A DNA stretch of 64,000 nt. It comes from Thermovenabulum gondwanense (GTDB lineage: Bacteria; Bacillota; Thermosediminibacteria; Thermosediminibacterales; Thermosediminibacteraceae). Positions 25,188 to 35,441 of this stretch are shown here, piece by piece. Under the pieces are notes generated by a model. The model ran no database searches and had not been told where the DNA came from. It saw only the letters and a program-made list of their open reading frames with translations. Position 1 is the first letter of the stretch. The number at the start of each line of letters is the position of its first letter. The stretch spans positions 1-64,000 of the forward strand of contig NZ_LOHZ01000040.1 of assembly GCF_001601575.1 (NCBI RefSeq). The letters run 5' to 3'. The position numbers and the translations under genes were made by a program.

Positions 25188-26283
25188 AAAAAAGTATCTT
25201 TTGCCTTCTCATTCCAACATTCAATACCAAACCCAATGCAATCATGTTCATTATAAGAGAACTACCTCCGTAGCTAACAAAGGGAAGGGGAATTCCGGTA
25301 ACCGGCATCAACCCAAGGGTCATTCCTATATTCACAAGCATCTGAAAAGTCCACATTGAAGCTACTCCGGTTGCAATAAAGGTTCCCAGGGTATCCTTTG
25401 ATTTTAGTGCAATTTGAAGTACATTGTAAATCAATAATATAAATAATATCAGGAGCAGCAAACTGCCTATGAACCCCATTTCTTCACCTATTACTGCAAA
25501 TATAAAGTCCGTATGCTGTTCGGGAATAAAATCCAATTGATTCTGCGTTCCCTGGAATAGCCCTTTCCCCAGTATTCTGCCGGAACCAATGGCAATCTTT
25601 GATTGAATAACGTGGTAACCCGCTCCAAGGGGGTCTAAATTAGGGTTTAAAAAAACCAGAATTCTTTTTTTCTGATAATCGTGCAAAAATTCCCACAAAA
25701 CGGGCATTGATAATATTCCCGCACCTATAATTCCGAAAAACAACTTTAAATTTATACCCGAAATAAAAACGAGCCCGAACATTATTGCCAGCAGCACCAG
25801 TGAAGTACCTAAGTCCGGTTGCTTTAAAATTAAGATCAAAGGAACACCCACATGGAGAAAAACAAATATTAAGTCTTTTATATTTTTTACACCTTTGGTC
25901 TTTTCTAAATGTTTAGAAAGGGAAACTATCACTGCCAATTTTGCAAATTCCGAAGGTTGTAATGAAAAATGCCCTATAGGAATCCACCTTTGAGCACCCA
26001 TTGTAGTTTTACCGATAGCGTACACAATTATTAGCAATAGTACATTTGCAAAATATACATAAGGAGCAAGGGAAGCTATAGTATGGTAATCAATCATCAA
26101 CACTATTGCCAAACATAAAAGCCCAACCAAAAACCAGGTACTCTGCAAAACAACATAGCGCAAGGTGCCGTCAGGTTTATTAGCATGCGAAGCGCTGGCT
26201 ATAGCTAAAATGCTAATTAAAAAAATAAAAAATACAATAAGGATCATTTTAAAATTTAAATTCTTCAAAAGTCTCGTATCCAT
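25186..26283 (-). CDS. rodA: SEDS-family peptidoglycan polymerase RodA
   Basis: A 365-residue polytopic membrane protein of the RodA/FtsW/SpoVE family, the glycosyltransferase partner of PBP2. Visible family motifs are GRILGKGLFQGTQNQLDFIPEQHTDFIF and a C-terminal PLPFVSYGGSS. The ATG at 26283 follows GGGGGG at 9 nt; an earlier ATG lacks an SD. Linkage to mrdA and mreBCD favours RodA over FtsW. Confidence 0.92.
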   Translation of the reverse strand: MDTRLLKNLNFKMILIVFFIFLISILAIASASHANKPDGTLRYVVLQSTWFLVGLLCLAIVLMIDYHTIASLAPYVYFANVLLLIIVYAIGKTTMGAQRWIPIGHFSLQPSEFAKLAVIVSLSKHLEKTKGVKNIKDLIFVFLHVGVPLILILKQPDLGTSLVLLAIMFGLVFISGINLKLFFGIIGAGILSMPVLWEFLHDYQKKRILVFLNPNLDPLGAGYHVIQSKIAIGSGRILGKGLFQGTQNQLDFIPEQHTDFIFAVIGEEMGFIGSLLLLILFILLIYNVLQIALKSKDTLGTFIATGVASMWTFQMLVNIGMTLGLMPVTGIPLPFVSYGGSSLIMNMIALGLVLNVGMRRQKILF

Positions 26284-26382
26284 AATTATAAGCCCCCCGA
26301 AAAACTCGATAATCATTATACCATAAAATAAATCGACTAATAAGGGGGCTTAAACGAATTTTTACAGGTATATTATGTAATT

Positions 26383-26670
26383 TTAAACTCTTGCAATATT
26401 TTTTATTCTTTTAATAGGTATATTCGCCACTAAAGCAGGAACCGTTGTATCTTCTTCCTCATCCTTTTTTATTCTCGTAAGTTTTACCTCCATCCCTTCT
26501 TCTTCCACTTCGATGTAATCCGAAATCAGGTTTATAAGCTGGCTCTTAATCATTTCCAAAAATTTTGGTGAGACATTAGCCCTGTCATGCACCAGGATGA
26601 GCTTTAATCTCTCTTTGGCGATCTCTTTACTGGCCACATCTTCTCTTGAGAAAAATTTGAAGAAATCCAT
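26383..26670 (-). CDS. minE: Cell division topological specificity factor MinE
   Basis: A 95-residue protein with the N-terminal membrane/MinD-binding region (KERLKLILVHDRANVSPKFLEMIKSQL) and a C-terminal dimerisation domain. MinE drives pole-to-pole movement of MinCD. SD GGGGGGG. Ends the minCDE operon. Confidence 0.95.
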   Translation of the reverse strand: MDFFKFFSREDVASKEIAKERLKLILVHDRANVSPKFLEMIKSQLINLISDYIEVEEEGMEVKLTRIKKDEEEDTTVPALVANIPIKRIKNIARV

Positions 26671-26685
26671 AATTTCCCCCCCTTT

Positions 26686-27492
26686 TTATCTTTTTGATTT
26701 AAGTCCGAAAAACATTTTAATTTTCTCGAACAATGACGGTTCTACATCTAAGGACATGAGAGGTACATCTTCTCCTTCTATTCTCCTGGTAATATTTCTG
26801 TAAGCCTGTCCTGCTTTTGACATTTCATCCACTACCGCCGGCTCTCCCCGGTTGGTAGATACCACTATTTTTTCATCTTCGGGAATTACTCCCAAAAGGC
26901 CAATAGCCAAAATGTCTAATATATCATTGATATCCATCATGTCTCCTTTTTTTACCATTTCCGGCCGTATTCTGTTTATTATCAATTTAGGCTCTTCAAA
27001 CCCAGCTGCTTCCAGGAGCCCAATAACCCTATCCGCATCCCTTACAGCCGAAACTTCGGGTGTTGTTATAACAAAAGCCTTTTCCGCTCCTGCAATTGCA
27101 TTTTTAAAACCCTGTTCAATACCGGCAGGTGAGTCAATAAGAATATAATCGAAATCCTCCTTCAGCTGTTCGCATAATTTCTTCATTTGTTCAGGGCTGA
27201 CGGCGGTCTTGTCCTTTGTCTGAGCAGCGGGCAACAAATACAAATTATCAAAACGTTTATCCCTTATTAAGGCCTGTTTTAATCGACATTCACCATTAAC
27301 CACGTCAACAATATCGTAAACGATCCTGTTTTCCAATCCCATTACCACATCCAGGTTCCTCAAACCTATATCCGTATCTATCATAACTACCCTTTTTCTC
27401 ATGAGATGGGCAAGTCCGGTACCAATATTTGCAGTAGCCGTAGTTTTTCCAACTCCACCTTTTCCCGATGTAATAACTATTACCTGACCCAT
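26686..27492 (-). CDS. minD: Septum site-determining ATPase MinD
   Basis: A 268-residue deviant-Walker ATPase: GKGGVGKTTATANIG with signature Lys at the start, DTDIGLRNLD and IDSPAGIEQGF. The C-terminal amphipathic membrane-targeting helix is visible as PSLFEKIKMFFG. It recruits MinC to the membrane. Strong SD; starts within the end of minC. Confidence 0.96.
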   Translation of the reverse strand: MGQVIVITSGKGGVGKTTATANIGTGLAHLMRKRVVMIDTDIGLRNLDVVMGLENRIVYDIVDVVNGECRLKQALIRDKRFDNLYLLPAAQTKDKTAVSPEQMKKLCEQLKEDFDYILIDSPAGIEQGFKNAIAGAEKAFVITTPEVSAVRDADRVIGLLEAAGFEEPKLIINRIRPEMVKKGDMMDINDILDILAIGLLGVIPEDEKIVVSTNRGEPAVVDEMSKAGQAYRNITRRIEGEDVPLMSLDVEPSLFEKIKMFFGLKSKR

Positions 27493-28133
27493 TTGTTCCC
27501 CTCCTGTTTTGGTTTATTATTTTCTAAAATATTGTAATAAGGTTCGATAATAATAGTATCCTCCTTAAGGCGTGCTATTTCGGGGACCCTGGAAGACTCG
27601 TGTTTTTCATCAGGAGGTCTTGCAATTACATCGGCAATCCTCAGCTGAGTAGGTAGCAGTTTGTTGGCAGCGACAATTGCAGCTCGGTTACCTTTATACC
27701 CTGCATGGGCAAGTCCCCTCAAAGCTCCAAGAACTATTATATCTCCCCCCGCCAGAACTTCACTGCCGGGATTTACATCTCCCAGTATGACGATGTTGCC
27801 TCCATAACTTATCCTTTGCCCTGAACGGATGGTTTTTTTGAGGTATAATGTAGTGGTGGTAAAATGGGTGGGCAAAGGCATTGCTTTTAAAAATGCTTCT
27901 TTTTTCAGGCTTATACCAAAATCGTTCAGCAATTTTTCTAAATCTTCCAATTCTTTTTTTTCCAATACTCCCTCTTTTATAAACACCCTTGCTTTAGCAC
28001 CTTTGAAAAACTCCCCACTTTTTTTTAATTTTTCATAGATGGCATTTTTTGCTTTTTCAAACTCTGTGTTCTTATATAAAATTATTGCAAGTCCATCTCT
28101 TGTTCCCTTTATTGCCACCGGCTCACGATTCAT
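27480..28133 (-). CDS. minC: Septum site-determining protein MinC
   Basis: A 217-residue FtsZ-assembly inhibitor with an N-terminal domain and a C-terminal beta-helix domain (RSGQRISYGGNIVILGDVNPGSEV, GDIIVLGALRGLAHAG) that binds MinD. The ATG at 28133 follows GGAGGG. First gene of minCDE, preceded by the mrdA terminator, so it may have its own promoter. Confidence 0.95.
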   Translation of the reverse strand: MNREPVAIKGTRDGLAIILYKNTEFEKAKNAIYEKLKKSGEFFKGAKARVFIKEGVLEKKELEDLEKLLNDFGISLKKEAFLKAMPLPTHFTTTTLYLKKTIRSGQRISYGGNIVILGDVNPGSEVLAGGDIIVLGALRGLAHAGYKGNRAAIVAANKLLPTQLRIADVIARPPDEKHESSRVPEIARLKEDTIIIEPYYNILENNKPKQEGNKWVR

Positions 28134-28210
28134 TTTCTTCCCTCCGAATTTTAAGGAACATCTTTTTATCAATATTCTTCAAAAAACTTTTAATTCCTTC
28201 TTTTACAGTA

Positions 28211-28245
28211 AAAAAAACCAGAATCTGTAAAGATTCCGGTTTTTT
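28211..28245 (-). terminator. Terminator after mrdA
   Basis: AACCGGAATC / GATTCTGGTT stem with one wobble pair, 6-nt loop, then eight T on the minus strand. Confidence 0.85.
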
Positions 28246-30374
28246 CACGGTTGAAGCGGCCCTCTTTGATTTACATTAGAATCACCGTTTTCTACGGCAT
28301 CAGCGTTACTATTCAAATGAAAGTATTCTTCCAGGATTGCCCTGGCTACCGGGCCGCCGGTGCTTCCTCCCGATCCTGCCTGTTCAATGAAAACAGCAAT
28401 GGCTATCTCGGGATTATCATAAGGAGCAAAGGTGACGAACCATCCGTGGGGGGCTTTTTTAAGATCCCATTGAGCGGTACCTGTTTTTGCCGCTATCGGT
28501 ATTGGGAAATTGGAAAATACTCCGTAGGCAGTTCCTCCCGGGGATACAACTCCCCTCATCCCCTGCTTCACTATTTCAAAGGTTTTCTTGGAAACATTTA
28601 CTTTCCCTGCAATTTCGGGTTTGCTATCAAAAACAGTTCTACCATTAGCATCTACTATGGACTTAATAATATAAGGCTTCATCCAGTAACCTTCATTGGC
28701 AATAGCCGAAATATAACAGGCAATTTGTAGCGGCGTAAACTGATGGTAACCCTGACCAATAGCTGCATCTAAGGTTTCCGCGGGGTACCAGATCTTGTCC
28801 TCGGCCTTTTTAAAAGTTTTTTCTTTATACTCCCGGCTGGCTACTACACCTGCCTTTTCTCCTGGAAGTTCAATCCCAGTAATCTGCCCTAAACCGAACA
28901 TTTTTGCATATTTTTCTATTAGATCAATTCCCAATCTTCTTCCCATTTCAAAAAAGTATATATTGCAGGACTCTGCAATTGCTTTTATCATATTCACCAC
29001 ACCGTGACCGCCGGGCTTCCAGTCTTTTTTCGGCAGAATAGTCCAGTAAACACCTCTATCGTATATGGTCTCCTTCTCATTTGTAATATTGTTTTCCAGA
29101 GCGGCGATAGCAGTAATCATTTTGAAGACCGAACCGGGCGGATAGGTTTCCGAAATTGCGATATTCACCAGCGGTTTAAGCGGGTTATTTGAAAGATCTT
29201 CCCATTCTTTTGCAGTGAGGCCCCGGGCAAACATGTTTGGGTCAAAGCTCGGCACGCTTGCCATTGCTAAAACTTCACCCGTCTTAACGTTCAAAACAAC
29301 TACCGCGCCTCTCTTGGCATTTGGGAAGGGTTTAATTTTATCGGTTTGCAGTTTTAATAGCTGGTCCTGAAGCGCCTTTTCCGCAACCCTTTGTAATTCA
29401 GAATCAATAGTTAAAATTATTGTATCACCGGGAACAGGAGGTATTTCTCCCAGAACTTTTATCGGTTTCCCAAAAGCGTTTACTTCGACCTGCTTTCCTC
29501 CATTAGTACCTTTTAGATAGGGTTCTAAAACCTTTTCTAATCCCATTTTCCCCACCAGGTCTCCTGCCCTGTAACCTTTGTCCTTTAGTGCTTCTAATTC
29601 ATTTTTACTGATTTCTCCTACGTACCCAAAGATGTGAGCTGCCTCGCTTCCGTAAATGTAGTTTCTTATCGGCTCCACTTCTACTACAACTCCCGGAAGC
29701 CTTTTTTCTTCAATTCTTGCTACGGTTTCAAAATCCACATTGGTTTTAAGGCGGATGGGCATATATTTTTTATAGCCCAGATCTCGTATTTTGTTTTTAA
29801 AAGTATTATAGCTGTAGGAAATCAGAAGGCTGGTTCCGGGTTTTACGCTGCCATCAAAATACAATTTTCCCTTATCCAGCTCCATTTTGGCGGGAGAAAT
29901 ATAGCTACCCGTATCCTGATAAATTATTTTTATATCCTTTTCGTCAACCTTTCCATCCGAATTCGAATCCACTAAGGGGAGTTTGTCCAGAACTACTTCG
30001 TTTTTATCATTAACAGTATACTGTTCATTAACCACATGGGTGATCAAAGGCATGTTTAGAATTTCACTTAATTCTTTAAATACCTCATCCCGTTCTTTTT
30101 CAGTGGATTTTACGTTGGTATAAGAAACCGTAAAACTGGGTTTATTATTTACAAGGATCCGACCGTTCCTGTCTTTGAAGATTCCTCTTGGTGCGGTAAC
30201 GGGTATTATTCTTATTCTATTTTCTTCAGCCATTTTTTCGTAATCCGAGCCTTTAACTACCTGCAGTAAAAAAAGACCACTGCTTAAAAATAAAAAAATA
30301 AAAAGCAACAGCCAGGTCATTATATAAATCCGTTTTTCCATCCTTTTTAAGTTCTTATTTTTTGTACTTACCAC
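28245..30374 (-). CDS. mrdA: Penicillin-binding protein 2 (MrdA) with an EF-hand-like insertion
   Basis: A 709-residue class-B transpeptidase for cell elongation, with an N-terminal transmembrane helix (about 18-40). Active-site motifs are SxxK in PPGSVFKMI, SCN, and KTG in KTGTAQW. Between the N-terminal pedestal and the dimerisation segment lies an extra region of about 70 residues. It contains DSNSDGKVDEKD (136-147), which fits a 12-residue EF-hand or dockerin calcium loop exactly. GTG start with SD GAGGGG. Partner of RodA and MreBCD in the elongasome. Confidence 0.93.
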   Translation of the reverse strand: MVSTKNKNLKRMEKRIYIMTWLLLFIFLFLSSGLFLLQVVKGSDYEKMAEENRIRIIPVTAPRGIFKDRNGRILVNNKPSFTVSYTNVKSTEKERDEVFKELSEILNMPLITHVVNEQYTVNDKNEVVLDKLPLVDSNSDGKVDEKDIKIIYQDTGSYISPAKMELDKGKLYFDGSVKPGTSLLISYSYNTFKNKIRDLGYKKYMPIRLKTNVDFETVARIEEKRLPGVVVEVEPIRNYIYGSEAAHIFGYVGEISKNELEALKDKGYRAGDLVGKMGLEKVLEPYLKGTNGGKQVEVNAFGKPIKVLGEIPPVPGDTIILTIDSELQRVAEKALQDQLLKLQTDKIKPFPNAKRGAVVVLNVKTGEVLAMASVPSFDPNMFARGLTAKEWEDLSNNPLKPLVNIAISETYPPGSVFKMITAIAALENNITNEKETIYDRGVYWTILPKKDWKPGGHGVVNMIKAIAESCNIYFFEMGRRLGIDLIEKYAKMFGLGQITGIELPGEKAGVVASREYKEKTFKKAEDKIWYPAETLDAAIGQGYHQFTPLQIACYISAIANEGYWMKPYIIKSIVDANGRTVFDSKPEIAGKVNVSKKTFEIVKQGMRGVVSPGGTAYGVFSNFPIPIAAKTGTAQWDLKKAPHGWFVTFAPYDNPEIAIAVFIEQAGSGGSTGGPVARAILEEYFHLNSNADAVENGDSNVNQRGPLQP

Positions 30375-30405
30375 TTTTTTTCCCCTCGATCTATGGAGTA
30401 AATAA

Positions 30406-30906
30406 TTAATACTTGATATTAAAATAATAATCGAAAAAATGTTCTATTTTGTACACAAAATTATACACTATTGGAGCAAAAATTGCATTAACAATTGCTG
30501 TATAAATAAAGAAGGTGAAAATATTTCCCCTTTGAAAGGAAGGAATAAATATATAATTAGCAAGCAAAAAAAGCAAATTATAAATTAAGCTACCTATGAA
30601 AACGAATAAAATTGTAAATACGGCAGGGCCTTTAAAAAGATTTTTGGTTCCCCAGCCCGTTATATAGCATGTTAAAAACTTTGTTAAAGAATTTAGCCCG
30701 ATGAACCTACCGAACATTAAATCTTCTATCAATCCGCCGGATAACCCGTAAAAGGATCCCCTTTCCGGTCCTTTAATAATAGAATAACTTAAAAGCATTA
30801 TTAAAAAAAAATCGGGATTTACTCCGCCAATTTTTATGTAAGGGCTTATTGAAGATTGAATTACTAAAACAAAGGTCATTATAATCAGATAAAATACATA
30901 TCTCAA
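30406..30906 (-). CDS. mreD: Rod shape-determining protein MreD
   Basis: A 166-residue hydrophobic protein with about five membrane helices, placed between mreC and mrdA. MreD links MreC to the membrane part of the elongasome. TTG start with SD GGGAGTGA. Assigned by topology and gene order, since the family is poorly conserved. Confidence 0.88.
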   Translation of the reverse strand: MRYVFYLIIMTFVLVIQSSISPYIKIGGVNPDFFLIMLLSYSIIKGPERGSFYGLSGGLIEDLMFGRFIGLNSLTKFLTCYITGWGTKNLFKGPAVFTILFVFIGSLIYNLLFLLANYIFIPSFQRGNIFTFFIYTAIVNAIFAPIVYNFVYKIEHFFDYYFNIKY

Positions 30907-30912
30907 TCGGAT

Positions 30913-31767
30913 TCACTCCCTGCCGGCATATGAAAAATTCTTAATAACAAAAACGTACTCCAATTTATTAAAATCTACAGCGGGTTTTACAATCGCAAAT
31001 TTCATTAAATTATCCGATTCCTTTTTAACCTCTTCAACCTTACCGATAATTATTCCCTTTGGGGCTATACCGCCTAATCCCGAGGATACAACTACATCTC
31101 CATTAACCACAGAAGCATCCATGGGTAAATACACCATTTTAAGATACCCGGGAGGTGCAGGTGCCACACTTCCTTTTACAACACCGTTATCTCTTGTTCT
31201 TTGAATCATGGCACTTATCGAACTTCTATTATCGGTTATCACCAGCACCTTGGCCCAGTTCTTACCCACATCTATGGTATACCCTACAAGTCCATCTTCA
31301 GAAATTACAGCCATATTTTTACTAACACCGCTATTTGTACCTTTGTCAATTATCAGAATATTAAACCAATTACTCGGGTCTCTTCCGATGACCTCCGCTG
31401 CTTCTAAATTATAATCATAACTCCTCTCCTTTAAATCCAGCATTCTCCTCAATTTTTCATTTTCGGTTTTTAACTCGTAATACATTTTCTGATAGGGACT
31501 AAGCTCATCTACTTTCTTTTTTAAAAGCTCGTTCTGGCTTTTTAAATAAAAAATATCTTTTATTGAAGTAACTTTTCCGGCAAAATAATTTACCATACTG
31601 CTGAAAAAGTCGCTAATAGGAGAAAAGACGGCCAGAAATGGCCGTTCTATTTGATTAAATATTTCTTCATGGGTATAGGTTAACCTGTAGGTCAAAGTAA
31701 TTAAAAAAATCACCAGCACGATATACCAAAATTGTCTTTTTTTTAAGAGGCCAAGCAAAAAAATCAC
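30913..31767 (-). CDS. mreC: Rod shape-determining protein MreC
   Basis: A 284-residue protein with one N-terminal membrane helix (about 13-30), a coiled coil (about 70-110) and a beta-rich outer domain (NWFNILIIDKGTNSGVSKNMAVI). It is the scaffold for PBP2 outside the membrane. The GTG at 31767 sits almost on the SD; a TTG three codons later has better spacing, so the start may be 31758. Adjacent to mreB and mreD. Confidence 0.93.
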   Translation of the reverse strand: MIFLLGLLKKRQFWYIVLVIFLITLTYRLTYTHEEIFNQIERPFLAVFSPISDFFSSMVNYFAGKVTSIKDIFYLKSQNELLKKKVDELSPYQKMYYELKTENEKLRRMLDLKERSYDYNLEAAEVIGRDPSNWFNILIIDKGTNSGVSKNMAVISEDGLVGYTIDVGKNWAKVLVITDNRSSISAMIQRTRDNGVVKGSVAPAPPGYLKMVYLPMDASVVNGDVVVSSGLGGIAPKGIIIGKVEEVKKESDNLMKFAIVKPAVDFNKLEYVFVIKNFSYAGRE

Positions 31768-31779
31768 ACCCTTTATCGA

Positions 31780-32832
<1,053 letters not shown>

Positions 32833-33525
32833 CTATTCTAATAATCCATTTGCCTTAAAGCTAAAGGAAGAATTTCCAATTATTATGTGATCGACAACAT
32901 GAATCCCCAGTAACTTTCCCGCTTCGCAGAGTCTTTTTGTAATAACTATATCCTCTTTACTCGGGTAGGGATCACCGCTTGGATGATTGTGAACCAATAT
33001 AATTGAAGAGCTACTTCTTTTAATCGCGGGTTTAAATACTTCCCGCGGGTGCACAATAGAAGAATCCAATGTCCCTATGGAAATTTCCTCAACAGAGATT
33101 ACCTTGTTTTTAGTATCCAGCAAAATTACTCTAAAATGTTCTTTTTCTAAAACCCGCATCTCTTCCTTTAATAAATTTTCTACATCTTTTGGAGAATTTA
33201 TAACAATTTTTTTTACGCCATAATTTGAGGCTATCCTTCGCCCCATTTCTACTGCTGCTTTTATTTTAACCGCTTTAGCAGCGCCTATTCCTTTCAGGTT
33301 TGAAAGTTCTTCTAAACTGGCATTATATATATATTCAAGCCCTTTTTTCCCCCCATCCCCTTTTAACAGCCTTTGAGCAAGCATGAGAGCAGATTCCGAT
33401 TTTGTCCCGGTTCCCAAAATTAATGCCAAAAGTTCCGCATCATTTAATGCTTCTGCGCCTAAGGTCCACATTCTTTCTCTTGGTCTTTGTTCTTCGGGTA
33501 AATCCTTTATTTTTACCGTTTTCAC
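32833..33525 (-). CDS. radC: RadC/JAB-domain protein
   Basis: A 230-residue protein with an N-terminal helix-hairpin-helix part and a C-terminal JAB/MPN metalloprotease-like domain with HNHPSGDP and the later D of the JAMM set. The name RadC is historical and the function is not settled. GTG start after SD AAGGAGG. It lies between maf and mreB as in Bacillus. Confidence 0.94.
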   Translation of the reverse strand: MKTVKIKDLPEEQRPRERMWTLGAEALNDAELLALILGTGTKSESALMLAQRLLKGDGGKKGLEYIYNASLEELSNLKGIGAAKAVKIKAAVEMGRRIASNYGVKKIVINSPKDVENLLKEEMRVLEKEHFRVILLDTKNKVISVEEISIGTLDSSIVHPREVFKPAIKRSSSSIILVHNHPSGDPYPSKEDIVITKRLCEAGKLLGIHVVDHIIIGNSSFSFKANGLLE

Positions 33526-33550
33526 TTAGAACCTCCTTAAAACTTTAAAA

Positions 33551-34129
33551 TCAAAATACGTATACATTAAATTGCTCTAACAGTTTTACCAATTTAAACA
33601 AAGGCAATCCAACAATATTATAATAACATCCTTCAATTCTTTCTATAAAGACAGCACCTCTGCCCTGTATGGCATAAGCGCCAGCTTTATCCATTGGTTC
33701 ACCGGTTTGTATGTAATTTCTGGCTTCTTTCTCGGATATGCCTTTAAATTTTACACTGGATTCTTCTACATCTACTATTAGCTTTTGAGTTTCCGTGTCA
33801 AGAACAGCTATCCCGCTGTAAACCTTATGCCATTTGTTGCTCAACAATAACAGCATATCCAAAGCTTCTTTTTCCGTCCCGGGCTTGCCTAAGATTTTAT
33901 TTTCCGCATATACCAAAGTATCCGCACCGATAACTATGCTATTCCTTACTTTCCTGGATACACTTATTACCTTCTCTACAGCAATTTTTTTCACCAATTC
34001 ATCGGGATTTAAATTTATAACTTTTTCTTCTTCAATATGGGCGGGAATTACTTCAAAGTCAAATCCAATTTGTTTTAATAATTCAATTCTCCTGGGTGAT
34101 GAAGATGCAAGAACCAATTTCTTGTCCAT
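33551..34129 (-). CDS. maf: Maf-type nucleoside triphosphate pyrophosphatase
   Basis: A 192-residue Maf-family enzyme with the SSSPRRIELL signature at residues 8-17 and the DTLV motif near residue 70. Family members hydrolyse non-canonical or modified dTTP/UTP-type nucleotides. Directly upstream of radC-mreBCD, the standard place. Confidence 0.94.
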   Translation of the reverse strand: MDKKLVLASSSPRRIELLKQIGFDFEVIPAHIEEEKVINLNPDELVKKIAVEKVISVSRKVRNSIVIGADTLVYAENKILGKPGTEKEALDMLLLLSNKWHKVYSGIAVLDTETQKLIVDVEESSVKFKGISEKEARNYIQTGEPMDKAGAYAIQGRGAVFIERIEGCYYNIVGLPLFKLVKLLEQFNVYVF

Positions 34130-34134
34130 AGATT

Positions 34135-34383
34135 TTACATCCTTTGATATAATAATAATGCCAGAATAATGCCTACGACCCCGGCTATATTCAAATTCAT
34201 GGAAAAACCAAAAGTAAAATTAAAAACTCCCAAATCAAGCTTGGTCGGGTTTAAACCCATTTTTACTCCATAAGAAAGAATCTGCAATTTTGTTTTTAAG
34301 CTCTCTCCAATTAAATTCCCACAAATTGCACCAGTTATTAATATTATTACCAGAAGCAGTATGCTTCGATTACTCTTCTTCAT
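34135..34383 (-). CDS. DUF4321-type small membrane protein
   Basis: An 82-residue protein with two hydrophobic helices (about 7-25 and 60-78) and GxxxG-type small residues, resembling the DUF4321 family of Clostridia. The ATG at 34383 follows GGGGTG at 6 nt. Function unknown; it lies 5 bp from maf. Confidence 0.75.
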   Translation of the reverse strand: MKKSNRSILLLVIILITGAICGNLIGESLKTKLQILSYGVKMGLNPTKLDLGVFNFTFGFSMNLNIAGVVGIILALLLYQRM

Positions 34384-34425
34384 TTTTTTCACCCCAAAAT
34401 ATTTTTAAAAGGTTTTTGATCAAAT

Positions 34426-34947
34426 CTAAAAGTACTTCATTTTTTTCAGAATGCCCCTTAAATTTTTCTCTACAAAGAATGCCAGGATTCCGGTAAATAT
34501 ACCGGTAACAAGTCCAGTTAGTAAAAGGTGGGGAAGATATACATAAAGTCCCCCGGTTTTTAATATTATCATCGCTACCGTTAGCTGAGTGACATTATGA
34601 AAAATCCCGCCGAGAACGCTTATACCAATTGGGCTAAAAACACTATTGCAATAACTGTAAAATATACCCATTATCAATGTAGCCACTACAGCACCCGAAA
34701 GACTATATATAAGGCTTGACATAGAACCGTAAAGTGTTGAACCTATGATACATCTTAAAACATTGACTATTAAACCTTCTTTGGTTCCAAAAATTAAAAT
34801 TGCTATTAACGCCATTATATTCGCAAGGCCCAATTTTGCTCCCGGAATTGGCACCGGTACCGGAATTGAACTTTCAACGATATGAAGAGTTATTCCGAAG
34901 GTAACAAAAAGAGATAAATATACGAGTTTACTGTACTTCATCATCAA
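34426..34947 (-). CDS. Gx transporter family membrane protein
   Basis: A 173-residue protein with five or six membrane helices, of the family named Gx transporter or heptaprenyl diphosphate synthase component I, which resembles ECF substrate-binding subunits. Motif GAKLGLANIMALIAILIFG. It overlaps the NusG-domain-II gene (ATGA). Homologues often occur with NusG-II and flavin (FMN)-linked genes; its substrate is unknown. Confidence 0.78.
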   Translation of the reverse strand: MMMKYSKLVYLSLFVTFGITLHIVESSIPVPVPIPGAKLGLANIMALIAILIFGTKEGLIVNVLRCIIGSTLYGSMSSLIYSLSGAVVATLIMGIFYSYCNSVFSPIGISVLGGIFHNVTQLTVAMIILKTGGLYVYLPHLLLTGLVTGIFTGILAFFVEKNLRGILKKMKYF

Positions 34948-35324
34948 AAACTAACCCCATCCATATCATCTTTTTTTTCCTTTAAAACCTTCACAACCAC
35001 CCTATTCGGAAGACAGACTATCATTTCCCCGCCTTTTTCAATCCAGCCCTGTTGAACGCATAGTTGGTCCTTGCAGGGTGATTCCAGCATCCTCACGCGG
35101 TTTTTATCTATTTCTACTACGCTGACACCCATAATTCCGGGTACTTCAACCTTTAATTGCGGGCCATTGCTCCCCAAGGAAATTTTCTGAAAGAATTTCC
35201 CATTAACCTCTATGACTGCATAGGTCGGGTTATTATCCATCCCGTAGGTATAAAAAATAATTAATGTAAAAACTGAAAAAAACAAAACAACGGCAATTAA
35301 TATTTTATCACCTTTCGTAAACAT
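34944..35324 (-). CDS. NusG domain II-containing membrane-anchored protein
   Basis: A 126-residue protein with an N-terminal membrane helix (about 7-27) and an outer beta domain of the NusG_II type. It includes a conserved cysteine pair (SPCKDQLC) and a final VVVKV strand. The ATG at 35324 follows AAGGTGGG. It is first in the transcript leading through the Gx transporter gene to maf and mre, with a promoter just upstream. Function unknown. Confidence 0.8.
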   Translation of the reverse strand: MFTKGDKILIAVVLFFSVFTLIIFYTYGMDNNPTYAVIEVNGKFFQKISLGSNGPQLKVEVPGIMGVSVVEIDKNRVRMLESPCKDQLCVQQGWIEKGGEMIVCLPNRVVVKVLKEKKDDMDGVSF

Positions 35325-35347
35325 AACATCCCACCTTAACATAAATT

Positions 35348-35376
35348 AGTGTAACACTTTGTAAAATTTAAGACAA
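35348..35376 (-). promoter_or_regulatory. Promoter of the NusG_II-Gx-maf-radC-mre unit
   Basis: TTGTCT, 17-nt spacer, TACACT on the minus strand, about 25 bp upstream of the SD of the first gene. Confidence 0.65.
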
Positions 35377-35401
35377 GAGGTATACATATGTTTTGTCCCA
35401 A

Positions 35402-35434
35402 TAAAAAAGGATCTTACAAAATCCTGTAAGATCC
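35402..35434 (-). terminator. Terminator after the 55-residue gene
   Basis: GGATCTTACA / TGTAAGATCC, a perfect 10-bp stem with a 6-nt loop, then six T on the minus strand. Confidence 0.9.
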
Positions 35435-35441
35435 GTTAAGT

